Assembly (NCBI GenBank): GCA_963759955.1
Contig: CAVXCA010000104.1
Coordinates: forward strand, 38,546-102,545
DNA: 64,000 nt
Reading direction: 5' to 3'
DNA from: Roseiarcus sp963759955
Lineage (GTDB): Bacteria > Pseudomonadota > Alphaproteobacteria > Rhizobiales > Beijerinckiaceae
Shown here: piece by piece, positions 55,049 through 62,871 of the stretch
Numbering within the stretch: the first letter of the stretch is position 1
How the letters are laid out: every line of letters starts with the position of its first letter
Position numbers and translations under genes: made by a program
The notes under the pieces: generated by a model
The model's database searches: none
What the model saw: only the letters and a program-made list of their open reading frames with translations
Told to the model about the DNA's origin: nothing

Positions 55049-55521
55049 TACTGCACCGAACGGTTGTAGGTTCGCATCTGCACGGCGTTCCCCGAGGCGG
55101 CGAGGGTCGCGCCGGCGAGGTTGTAGAGCCCGAATTTGAACTTGCCCGGCGGCAGGGCGATTCCGCCGACCGTGCCGGTGACCGCGCCGGTCGCGGAGAC
55201 CTGGCACGGGACCGCGCCGACGTAATATTGCGACGGCATCGGCCCGGGGGCCGAACTCGACCAGTCGCCCGGGCCGTAGCTCGATCCGTCCTCGTTGAGC
55301 GGAAAGAGATAGAGCCAGAGGGAGGGCGCGCCAGAGCCGGTCGCGATCGAGCCGAGCGAGATCGACACGTCGGCGAAGACGTCGAGCGCCGCCGAATTGT
55401 CGATCGCGCCCGACGCCATCACCGCATTGCCGCTGACGAGCGAGGCGATCTCGCTTCCGAAGCCCGCGCTGCCCCACGTCAGGCCCTGGAGAGAACCCGC
55501 GATCCATTTTTCCGTCGCCAT
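55048..55521 (-). CDS. Hypothetical phage tail-fibre-region protein
   Basis: A 157-residue protein starting MATEKWIAGSLQGLTWGSAG with LDVFADVSISLGSIATGSGA and SLWLYLFPLNEDGSSYGPGD. The pattern resembles a beta-rich structural component seen in other fibre regions. It is coupled to neighbours by 1-base overlaps at both ends. Not assigned to a known family. Confidence 0.7.
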   Translation of the reverse strand: MATEKWIAGSLQGLTWGSAGFGSEIASLVSGNAVMASGAIDNSAALDVFADVSISLGSIATGSGAPSLWLYLFPLNEDGSSYGPGDWSSSAPGPMPSQYYVGAVPCQVSATGAVTGTVGGIALPPGKFKFGLYNLAGATLAASGNAVQMRTYNRSVQ

Positions 55522-55982
55522 CAGACGAGCCCTCCCGCCGCCGCCAGATCGCCGGCGCCGATCGGCGAGGAATAGCCGGCGGCGCGCCACCACGGCGTCG
55601 TCGTCGCGGCGAGCGCCAGCAGCGCCGCGGCGTCCGCGGCGCTCAAGCCGCTGGCCGCGTCGCCCGCCAGCGCGCCCAGCATCGCTTCCATCTGCGCGTA
55701 GACGCCCGGCTGCGACATCGCGAAGCTCGGCGCGTTCGAGCCCATCGCCAGCACGGCGGCGAGGTTGGCCGCCGCGACGCCCGCGGCGCTCGCCGGCGGC
55801 GCGGCCGCGTACTTGAGCAGCGCCGCCAGTTTGCCGGCGAGCGCGAGATAGGCGACGATCGCCGACGGGGCGACGTCGACGTTCGGCCCGGCGACCGTCA
55901 GCGCGTCGATCGCCGCGAGCTTGTCGGCCGTCGTTCCCGTCAGCGTCGCCCATTCGGCGACGAGCGCGTCGTAATAAGCCAT
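55521..55982 (-). CDS. Hypothetical phage protein
   Basis: A 153-residue Ala-rich helical protein starting MAYYDALVAEWATLTGTTAD with KLAAIDALTV. It has no transmembrane segment or catalytic motif that I recognise. It lies in the fibre cluster and overlaps the next gene by one base (TGATG). Confidence 0.65.
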   Translation of the reverse strand: MAYYDALVAEWATLTGTTADKLAAIDALTVAGPNVDVAPSAIVAYLALAGKLAALLKYAAAPPASAAGVAAANLAAVLAMGSNAPSFAMSQPGVYAQMEAMLGALAGDAASGLSAADAAALLALAATTTPWWRAAGYSSPIGAGDLAAAGGLV

Positions 55983-55997
55983 CGCAGTCCCCTTCGG

Positions 55998-56414
55998 TTA
56001 CGGGTGCGTGATCGCGCCGCCGGTGATCTGAACCGTCTCGCCGGCGACGATCGTCGTCGCGGCGAGCTCGATCGCGGCGCCCGAGCCGACGGCGCCGACC
56101 GTGAGGCCGGAGACGATCGTCGTTCCCGCGCTGTCGCGCAGCTCGGCGAGCGCCGCCGCGCCGCCGGCCGACGCGGTCGCGGAAAGCGGGACGCCGGCCA
56201 GCGTCGCGACGCGGGCGGCGATCGAGAAGCTCGGTTTCGCCAGCGCGATGGTCGCAAGAACGCCGGTCGCGCCGGACAGCGTCGCGGCGCCGACGACGAG
56301 CTGGCCGGCGCCGGCGGCGCCGTCGACCGACTGGCCGGGGGCGCCGGTCGCGGTGAGGGCTGCCGCGAGGCGCGCGGCGGCGGCGGCGGTGGAATATTCG
56401 ACATTGGCGGTCAT
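55998..56414 (-). CDS. Hypothetical phage structural protein
   Basis: A 138-residue Ala/Thr-rich protein starting MTANVEYSTAAAAARLAAAL with repeated beta-like segments (GATGVLATIALAKPSFSIAA). The ATG at 56414 is preceded by GAGGAA 4 bases away. It resembles small decoration or fibre accessory proteins only in composition. Confidence 0.6.
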   Translation of the reverse strand: MTANVEYSTAAAAARLAAALTATGAPGQSVDGAAGAGQLVVGAATLSGATGVLATIALAKPSFSIAARVATLAGVPLSATASAGGAAALAELRDSAGTTIVSGLTVGAVGSGAAIELAATTIVAGETVQITGGAITHP

Positions 56415-56425
56415 CTGTTTCCTCG

Positions 56426-57181
56426 TTAGCCGTCGATTCCGGGAATGACGATCGGCGCCGGCGGGGCGACCGGGCTCGGCAGCGCGGCGTCGAGCGCGGC
56501 CGCGACGGCGCCGATCGCCGTTTCGAAGGCGCTCAGCGCGCTCGCCAGGTCGGCCGGCGTCGCTGCGGCGGCAGCCGAATTGGAGAGCGTCGCCAGCGCG
56601 GCGCCGAGCGTCAGGCTCGCGCTTTGCGCGGCGATGACAAAGCCGACGAAAGCGGCCGGCGGCGCGCCATAGGCCGCGGCCAGCGCCGCGAAGGCGCTCG
56701 CGAACGGGCCGGACGCGGGCGCGGCGCCCCCGTTGCCGTTGATGATCGAAGCGGCGTTCTGGAACGCCGCCTGGTGCGCCGGGTCGGGAAAGACCTGCGC
56801 GACGATCGCCGCGCAGGCGGCGCTCGCGGCGCCGACGACCTCGCGCGCCAGCATCGGCAGCGTCGGCGCGGGAGGCGGCGCGGGCGGCCCCGGCGGCGTC
56901 GCGCTCAGCCCGAGCGCGGTCGGGTCGCCGAGCGCGGCGATCGTCACCGGCGCGCCGTTGGCGGCGTACCAGGTCTGGCCGATGAAGTCGGGCTGCAACG
57001 TCCAGGCCCCGTCGGCGAACGCCGCGGCCTGGTTGGTCCCGGCCGCGGGCGGCGCGATCGTCGTCGAATTGGCGGGGTAGAGCCAGACGCCCGGCTCCAG
57101 CGGCGACGGGTCGGCGACGCCGGCGCCGAGATAGGCGCCGTCGGCGCCGCTGTAGTTGTAGATGACGGGCGCGGCGGCCAT
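56426..57181 (-). CDS. Putative tail-fibre-associated protein
   Basis: The 251-residue protein starts MAAAPVIYNYSGADGAYLGA, followed by GVADPSPLEPGVWLYPANST and PVTIAALGDP, the N-terminal pattern of many tail-fibre assembly proteins. A Pro-rich hinge and Ala-rich helices (residues about 110-240) come after it. It sits directly after the collagen-like fibre gene, the usual place for a fibre chaperone. Assignment by position and N-terminal pattern only. Confidence 0.65.
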   Translation of the reverse strand: MAAAPVIYNYSGADGAYLGAGVADPSPLEPGVWLYPANSTTIAPPAAGTNQAAAFADGAWTLQPDFIGQTWYAANGAPVTIAALGDPTALGLSATPPGPPAPPPAPTLPMLAREVVGAASAACAAIVAQVFPDPAHQAAFQNAASIINGNGGAAPASGPFASAFAALAAAYGAPPAAFVGFVIAAQSASLTLGAALATLSNSAAAAATPADLASALSAFETAIGAVAAALDAALPSPVAPPAPIVIPGIDG

Positions 57182-57192
57182 CGGCTTTCCCC

Positions 57193-58161
57193 TCAGTATT
57201 TGACGCAGGCGAGCAGGGCGACGTTCTTGGGCGCGGTCTCGGCGCCGCCGGCGGACTGGATCGAGACGCCCGTGGCGGCCGAGTTGATGGTGACGCCGGT
57301 CGCCGACGAGCCCGTGCTCCAGGATTCGGTGCCGCCGGATAAACCGCCAGTAGCCTTGTTGCCGCCGTAGTTCGCGCCGTAGTTCGCGTAGCCGTGCGTA
57401 TGTCCGGGATCGGTGACGCCATGGCTGTGCGTGGGGTCGGTGACGGCGTGCGCATGGCTCGCGTACATGTCCGCTTGGTAGGAGCCGAAGACGCGGCTCG
57501 GATCGAGGCCGCGCCCGTTGTCCCAGCCGCGCAGGAAGACGCCCCGCAGGTCGGGCAGCGCGAAGGTGGTCGAGCCGTCGCCGGCGCCGAAGGTCGCGCC
57601 GATCGACGAAAACAACGCCGCATATGCGGTTCGCGAAACGAGCGCGCCGTTGGCGGCGAGCCAGCCGCTCGGCGGCGACGCGGTCGCGAACCAGGCGACC
57701 TCGCCGGTCGTTCCTGCGCTCCCGGCCGGCCCTTGTGCTCCCGTCGCCCCGGTCGCCCCCTGCGGTCCCGTCGGCCCCGCCGCGCCGGTCGCCCCGGTCG
57801 CGCCGGTCTCGCCCTGCGGCCCCGCCGCGCCGGTCGCCCCGGTCGCGCCGGTCTCGCCCTGCGGCCCCTGCAGCCCCTGCGCGCCCGCCGCGCCGGCCGG
57901 TCCCTGCGGTCCCGTCGGCCCCGCCGCGCCGGTCGCCCCGGTCGCGCCGGTCTCGCCCTGCGGCCCCGCCGCGCCGGTCGCCCCGGTCGCGCCGGTCTCG
58001 CCCTGCGGCCCCTGCAGCCCCTGCGCGCCCGCCGCGCCGGCCGGTCCCTGCGGCCCGGCGACGGCGACGACCGGCGTCGCGGCGGGGGCGGCGGCGACGC
58101 TCGCGGTCGCGGGCGCCGCGGCGATGGTCAGCGGGGCCGGCGCGGCGGCGATCGTCAGCAT
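57193..58161 (-). CDS. Phage tail fibre with collagen-like stalk and collar domain
   Basis: The 322-residue protein has an Ala-rich N-terminus. About 40 Gly-X-Y triplets follow (residues about 36-158, GPQGPAGAAGAQGLQGPQGE type), forming a trimeric stalk. A tail-collar domain is next (VAWFATASPPSGWLAANGAL, GDGSTTFALPDLRGVFLRGW), then His-rich repeats HAHAVTDPTHSHGVTDPGHT and a C-terminal TAPKNVALLACVKY. Two identical 144-bp units (57761-57904 and 57905-58048) encode most of the stalk. Overlaps the previous gene's stop by 7 bases. Confidence 0.85.
   Translation of the reverse strand: MLTIAAAPAPLTIAAAPATASVAAAPAATPVVAVAGPQGPAGAAGAQGLQGPQGETGATGATGAAGPQGETGATGATGAAGPTGPQGPAGAAGAQGLQGPQGETGATGATGAAGPQGETGATGATGAAGPTGPQGATGATGAQGPAGSAGTTGEVAWFATASPPSGWLAANGALVSRTAYAALFSSIGATFGAGDGSTTFALPDLRGVFLRGWDNGRGLDPSRVFGSYQADMYASHAHAVTDPTHSHGVTDPGHTHGYANYGANYGGNKATGGLSGGTESWSTGSSATGVTINSAATGVSIQSAGGAETAPKNVALLACVKY
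57761..58048. repeat. Perfect 144-bp tandem duplication in the fibre stalk
   Basis: Copies at 57761-57904 and 57905-58048 are identical by eye. Each encodes 48 residues, that is 16 collagen-like Gly-X-Y triplets, so changes in copy number would keep the frame and alter fibre length. Confidence 0.9.
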
Positions 58162-58529
58162 GTGACCCCCTCGACGACGGTCACCGTCAACGGGCCGTTC
58201 TGGCAGAAGTTGACGATCGCCCCGTCGCCGCTGGCGACGAGGTCGGCGACATAAGGACCCGGCGCGATCTGGCCGACTTGCGCCGCCGGCACGAGCCACG
58301 AAAGCACGCCGCTCGTGCCGCCGTTGATCAGCAGGCCGTTGTCGGTCGAGAGGTCGAGCGCGATCTCCTCGCTGCCCGCCGCCGGCCTGACCTGCATGCG
58401 GAACGAAATCCCGGTCAGGTCGAGCGCCCCGCCGGCCGCCGACGTGAACGCGAGCGCCGCGCGCAGATCGGAGTTGGTCGCGATCGTCAACGAGCCGGAG
58501 AGCTGCGGCAGGGCGAGGACGTTGGTCAT
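58155..58529 (-). CDS. Hypothetical phage protein
   Basis: The 124-residue protein MTNVLALPQLSGSLTIATNS followed by DLRAALAFTS contains ISFRMQVRPAAGSEEIALDL then STDNG. It is likely a beta-sandwich accessory protein of the fibre region, similar in style to the 53721-54011 product. It is separated by 3 bases from the preceding gene's stop and overlaps the collagen-like fibre gene. Confidence 0.7.
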   Translation of the reverse strand: MTNVLALPQLSGSLTIATNSDLRAALAFTSAAGGALDLTGISFRMQVRPAAGSEEIALDLSTDNGLLINGGTSGVLSWLVPAAQVGQIAPGPYVADLVASGDGAIVNFCQNGPLTVTVVEGVTC

Positions 58530-58532
58530 CGG

Positions 58533-59140
58533 TCAGAGCTTGATGCAGACGAGCATGTTGACGTTCTTCGGTCGCGTTTCCGAGCCGCCCGTCGCCCCGG
58601 TGTTCTCGGAGCCCGAGCCGGCGGCCGTTGACATTTGTGTCCCACTCTCCGCTTGTCCCGCTTTGATGCCCATGGCGTGAGCGTGGGCGGCGACGCTATC
58701 CGCCTGATAAGTGCCGAGCGTACCGGCGCGGTCGCCGTCGAGCCCCGCGCCGTTGTCGTAGCCGCGGATGAACACGCCGCGCGCATCGGGGATGCGGAAC
58801 GTCGTCGAGCCGTCGCCGGGAGAGAAGCCGCCGTTCGTCCAGGCCGCGTCCGAGGCCGCCATGACGCCGCTCGCCTGCGCGAACGCCCACAGCGCCGCCG
58901 TCGCGCCCGTGCGCGACAGCAACGAGCCGTCCGCCGCCTGCCAGCCCGCAGGCGCCGTCGGCGTCGGGAAGGTTACGACCGCCCCGGTGGGGATTCCCGA
59001 GACGCCGGCGAGCGCGGCGGCGACCGCCGCGTCGACGTAATGTTTGGTCGCCGCCTGCGCCGAGGCGGTCGGGTCGGCGGCGAGGACGAGCGCGCCCGTC
59101 ATCGTGCCGCCGGACTTGAGGAGATAGCCGGCGAGCGAAG
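58533..59140 (-). CDS. Phage tail fibre with collar domain (5' end lost at the join)
   Basis: The C-terminal 200 residues of a fibre: SLAGYLLKSGGTMTGALVLA then ADPTASAQAATKHYVDAAVA (typical fibre repeat), and a collar domain GAVVTFPTPTAPAGWQAADG then GDGSTTFRIPDARGVFIRGY. It ends ETRPKNVNMLVCIKL. Reading is open up to about 59,140, where the sequence changes to actinobacterial DNA, so the N-terminal part is missing. It is a paralogue of the 57193-58161 fibre in its collar domain. Confidence 0.85.
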
Positions 59141-59146
59141 ACGGTG
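59136..59146. other. Join between alphaproteobacterial prophage and actinobacterial sequence
   Basis: On the left, the minus strand reads a phage fibre up to about 59,140; on the right, from about 59,141, the plus strand reads the interior of a pyrophosphatase gene. Neither gene has a terminus here, and no inverted repeats, integrase or transposase sit at the point. Most likely a chimeric read or scaffold error. Confidence 0.8.
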
Positions 59147-59624
59147 TTCCTGGCCAACTCAGGCGGCGCCTGGGACAACGCCAAGAAGCTCGTCGAGGAG
59201 GGCGAGCACGGCGGCAAGGGCTCAGAAGCGCACGCCGCGACCGTCGTCGGCGACACCGTCGGCGACCCGTTCAAGGACACCGCAGGCCCCGCGATCAACC
59301 CGCTGCTCAAGGTGATCAACCTGGTGTCGCTGCTGGTCGCGACCAGCGTGGTGAAGTACAGCAGCAACGTCGGACTGCGCACCGGGGTGGCGGTCGGCGC
59401 GGTGGCCATCGTGGTCGCCGCGATCGTGATCTCCAAGCGGCGCGCCCATCGGCATGGGCGAGGAGGCGCCGGCGGCGCCGAGGTGACCGGCGGCCGTCTC
59501 GCCCGCGGTCGAAGGCGCCACCGCGCCCGCGGTGGAGGGCGCCAGCGCGGTGCCCGACGTCACCAAGGCGACCGCCACGGACGACGCCGAGGACCGCGCG
59601 GCCGCCGTTAAGCGAACGGAGTAG
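59141..59624 (+). pseudogene. hppA: C-terminal fragment of a membrane proton-pumping pyrophosphatase (frameshifted tail)
   Basis: FLANSGGAWDNAKKLVEEGE followed by GGKGSEAHAATVVGDTVGDP then FKDTAGPAINPLLKVINLVS matches the last conserved blocks and final helices of HppA (H+-PPase). Only about 120 of some 700-800 residues are present because of the join. After ISKRR near 59,440 the frame changes at least twice (PIGMGEEAPAAP, then AVEGATAPAVEGASAVPDVT), ending KRTE and a stop. The Ala/Glu-rich tail is typical of actinobacterial forms. Confidence 0.8.
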
Positions 59625-59645
59625 CTGCGCCAGCGCCAAGCGCAT

Positions 59646-59677
59646 GAACCCCGGGTTTCGCGCGGAGCCCGGGGTTC
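59646..59677. terminator. Bidirectional terminator between hppA and serB
   Basis: A 10-bp perfect stem (GAACCCCGGG / CCCGGGGTTC) with a 12-base loop lies between two converging genes; no strong T-run is present. This is a usual form in actinobacteria. Confidence 0.6.
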
Positions 59678-59697
59678 TTGCCGTCCCGGGCATCGGG

Positions 59698-60890
59698 CTA
59701 GGGCCGGCGGCCACGTCGTCGCTGGAGATGCCGAGCAGGTACAAGATGGCGTCCAGGTAGGGGACGCTCAGCGAGGTGTCGGCCGCGTCGCGCACCATGG
59801 GCTTGGCGTTGAACGCGACGCCGAGCCCGGCGGCGGCGATCATGTCGAGATCGTTGGCGCCGTCGCCGATCGCCACCGTCTGGGACAGCGGAACCTCGGC
59901 GTCCGCGGCGAACCGGCGCAGCGCCTCCGCCTTGCCGGCCCGGTCGATCACCGGGCCGGACAGCCGCCCGGTCAGCTTCGCGGCCGCTGATCTCGAGCTC
60001 GTTGGCCGCCACGTAGCCGATCCCGAGCTCGTCGGCCAGCGGGCCGATCACCTGGACGAAGCCGCCGCTGACGATCCCGACTTATAGCCGAGGCCGCCCA
60101 GCGTCCCGATCAGCGTGCGCGCGCCCGCGGTCAGCCGCAGGTCGGCCCGGACGTCGTCGAGGACCCCGGCCGCGAGCCCGGCGAGCAGCGACACCCGCTC
60201 GCGCAGCGACGCGGCGAAGTCGAGCTCGCCGCGCATGGCGGCCGCGGTCACCTTCGCGACCTCCTCGGCGCAGCCGGCCCGGGCGGCCAGCAGGTCGATC
60301 ACCTCGTCCTGGATGAGGGTGGAGTCCACGTCCATCACGATCAGCCGCATCGCGCGCCGGTACAGGCCGCCGCGCTGGACCGCCACGTCGATGCCCTGCT
60401 CGACCGCGGCGCGGGCCAGGTCCTCGCGGAGCATCGCCGGGTCCCCGCCGGTGACGTCCATTTCGATGCAGGTCACCGGCTGCTGCGCGAGTCTGCCGAT
60501 GCGGTCGATGTTCGCTCCGCTGGCGGCGATCCGGCCGGCGATGGCGGTAATCGCGGCCGGTGCCAGCGGGCTGCCGAGCAGCGTAACGTGCAGCCGCCCG
60601 GCCCGGGCGCGGCCGGTTCGGACGGGGTGACCCGGTCGAACCGGTGGTGATCTCGGCCTCCAGGCCGAGATCACCGGCGAGCGCGCTGACCGCGGCGTGG
60701 ATGCCGGTCAGGTCGGGCGGCGAATCGCAGCCGAGCAGCACGCCGAGCACCAGCCGGCCGCGGATCACCACTTGCTCGACGTCCAGGACGCTCAGCGGGT
60801 GCCGGGCGAGGATGGCGCAGCAGCCTGGAGGTCACGCCGCGGCCGGTCGCCGGTCAGGGTGATGAGCAGGGTGGCCCGCGGTGTATTCAT
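59698..60890 (-). pseudogene. serB: Phosphoserine phosphatase with ACT domain, several frameshifts
   Basis: Start MNTPRATLLITLTGD (ACT domain), then LSVLDVEQVVIRGRLVLGVL in a second frame and SGANIDRIGRLAQQPVTCIE. The HAD motifs are LIVMDVDSTLIQDEVIDLLA (catalytic DxD), FVQVIGPLADELGIGYVAAN after another change, and VAIGDGANDLDMIAAAGLGV. At least four frame changes are needed (about 60,830, 60,640, 60,080, 59,985). The end at 59698 assumes a further small correction. SerB makes serine from phosphoserine. The sequence quality here looks poor; the gene may well be intact in the organism. Confidence 0.8.
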
Positions 60891-60916
60891 GGCGGCGCCA
60901 GGCTACCCCACCTCCG

Positions 60917-61932
60917 TCAGGGCAGCAGCAAGTGCACGTCGCCGAACTCGTGCCATAGGTACCCGGCGGAAATCGCCGCCTCATAACACCGGCTCAGCAG
61001 GTCGCCTCCGGCGAACGCGGCCAGCATCCGCAGGTGCGAGGACCGCGGCTCGTGCAGGCCGGTCAGCAGCCCGTCGACCACCTTGACCCCGGTCTGCGGC
61101 GTGACCACGTGCGACGTCCAGCCCGCGGCCGCCGCCGCCGCTCCGGCAGGCCCAAGCCCGAGCGCGGCCGTCTCGAGCGCGCGGACGACGGTGGTGCCCG
61201 CGGCGATGACCCGGCCGCCGTTCGCCCGCACGTGGTTGACCAGCCGGGCTGTCGGGGGCGGGACGTCGTAGGGCTCCGGGTAGGATCCTCGCCGGCTTCC
61301 AGCGAGGACACCCCGGTGTGCAAGGTGACCGGGGCGATCAGCACCCCGCGCGCCACCAGCTCGGTGACCAGGGCCGGCGTGAACGGGCGGCTGGCGCTCG
61401 GCATCTCGGCGCTGCCCGGTGCCTGCGCGAACACCGTCTGGTAGTACGGCAGCGCCCAGTCCCGGCGCACGTAGGAGTACCTGATCGGGACGCCGTGCCG
61501 GAGCAGGTAGGGCACCACCGCGACCGACAGCCTGGCCCGCCAGAGCCGGGCCGTGGCGCGGCCCTCCAACCTCAGCGCGGCCCCCGCGGGCAAGTCGATG
61601 ACCTGGCCGGGGTACCCGTGCCCGTTCGGCATAGAGATCTTGTCTTTGATCTGGCGCAGCTCGATCAGCCAGGCGCCGCCGGGCAGCGGGGTGGAGAAGT
61701 GAACGGCCAGCCCGCCGCCCGCCCGGACCTGAGCCGGCAAGGTGCCGGTGTTGTTGATGACCAGCAGGTCGCCCGGCAGCAGCAGGCCGGGCAGGTCGCC
61801 GAACGCGTGGTGGCTGATCTCGCCGGACGAGCGGCGGCTGACCAGCAGGCGGACCTGGTCGCGGGCCACGCCGCGGGCCTCGGGCGGGTCGTGGGCTTCC
61901 CGCTCGGCGGGCAAGGTGAAATCGATGACCAC
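60917..61932 (-). pseudogene. queA: S-adenosylmethionine:tRNA ribosyltransferase-isomerase (QueA), one frameshift
   Basis: About 338 residues: a GTG start, VRLLVSRRSSGEISHHAFGD followed by LPGLLLPGDLLVINNTGTLP, then LHTGVSSLEAGEDP. After a frame change near 61,285 it reads VNHVRANGGRVIAAGTTVVR then ALETAA and ends HEFGDVHLLLP. These are the QueA blocks (NNT, GTTVVRALE). The enzyme forms epoxyqueuosine in tRNA from preQ1-tRNA and AdoMet. It lies between the dehydrogenase and serB on the same strand. Confidence 0.8.
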
Positions 61933-61936
61933 CGGA

Positions 61937-62641
61937 CTACCGCCCGGCCGGCATGAGGTGGGCCGCGCGGTACCGGCCGCTCGGCAGCCGCTGCGTGATG
62001 AGCCGGACGAACGCGGGGACGACCGACTCGGGCCGTGGCCGGTCCGAGATGTCCTCCCCGGGGAAGGCCTGCTGGTGCAGGTCGGTGCGCAGGTCGCCGG
62101 GGTCGGCCCACCAGACGCGGATCGCGAGCTCCTCGGCGGCCAGCACGTTCGACGCCTGCTCCAGGGCGGCCTTGGCGGCGCCGTACCCGCCCCAGCCCGC
62201 GTAGGCCTCCACCGCCGCGTCCGAGGTGATGTTCAGTACCGCGCCGCCGTCGGCGCGCAGCCGGGGCAGCAGCAGCTGGGTCAGCGCGATGGGGGCGATC
62301 ACGTTGACCTCGAAGGCCGCCCGCAGGTCGCCGGGCGGATAGTCGGCCAGCGCGGGCAGCGGGGTCGCGCCCAGCGTTCCCGCGTTGTTCACCAGGACGT
62401 CAAGCCGGCCCGCGGCTGCCGCGGCCCGGCCGAGGGCGGCGCGGTGCCCGGGGTCGGTCACGTCGCCGCTGATCGCGGTGACGACCCCGCCCGCGGCCCG
62501 TACCTCGTCGGCCGCCGCGTCCAGCGCGGCGGCGTTCCTCGCGTCGATGATGAGGGCGAAGCCCTCGCGGGCCAGGCCGGCGGCCAGCGCCCGGCCCAGC
62601 CCGCGGGAGGCCCCCGTGATCAGTGCGGTTGGCGTGTTCAT
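61937..62641 (-). CDS. Short-chain dehydrogenase/reductase
   Basis: The 234-residue SDR is intact: cofactor motif TALITGASRGLGRALAAGLA (TGxxxGxG), LVNNAG, an active-site Ser in LNITSDAAVEA and the YGAAKAAL (YxxxK) pair. The C-terminus after WWADPGDLRT is shortened relative to classical SDRs. It is translated just before queA (4-base gap). The substrate is unknown. Confidence 0.88.
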   Translation of the reverse strand: MNTPTALITGASRGLGRALAAGLAREGFALIIDARNAAALDAAADEVRAAGGVVTAISGDVTDPGHRAALGRAAAAAGRLDVLVNNAGTLGATPLPALADYPPGDLRAAFEVNVIAPIALTQLLLPRLRADGGAVLNITSDAAVEAYAGWGGYGAAKAALEQASNVLAAEELAIRVWWADPGDLRTDLHQQAFPGEDISDRPRPESVVPAFVRLITQRLPSGRYRAAHLMPAGR

Positions 62642-62871
62642 GTCTTCGCACGCTAGGCGCCCCGCCTTCGCCGCGCATCAGTCCCGGGCCCGGTCAGGCC
62701 CGGGACATTGGTCCTAAGACCGCCAGCTGATGCGATATTCGCGCCGCCCGGCTACCGTCAGGGACGTGAGCGAGCCAAAGGGGCGCCGCGCCGCCTGGAC
62801 TGAGGAGCGAGGAACGAGCGACGAGGGAAGGCGGTGCCTCAAAGGCGCCCCGGAGGCGAGAAGGAAACACA
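62642..62871. other. Intergenic region between the dehydrogenase and the sensor kinase
   Basis: Divergent spacer of about 230 bases. It has GGCGCC-containing near-repeats (AAAGGGGCGCCG at about 62,777 and AAAGGCGCCCC at about 62,840) that could pair. The kinase start is preceded by GAAGGAAA. Confidence 0.4.

Noticed and set aside
55998..57623. A 541-codon minus-strand frame spanning three phage genes
   Set aside because: Only its last 138 codons look like protein with a start site at 56414; the rest overlaps the fibre-associated gene and the collagen fibre.
57394..58254. Plus-strand Pro-rich frames opposite the collagen-like stalk
   Set aside because: Mirror image of Gly-X-Y coding; no start signals.
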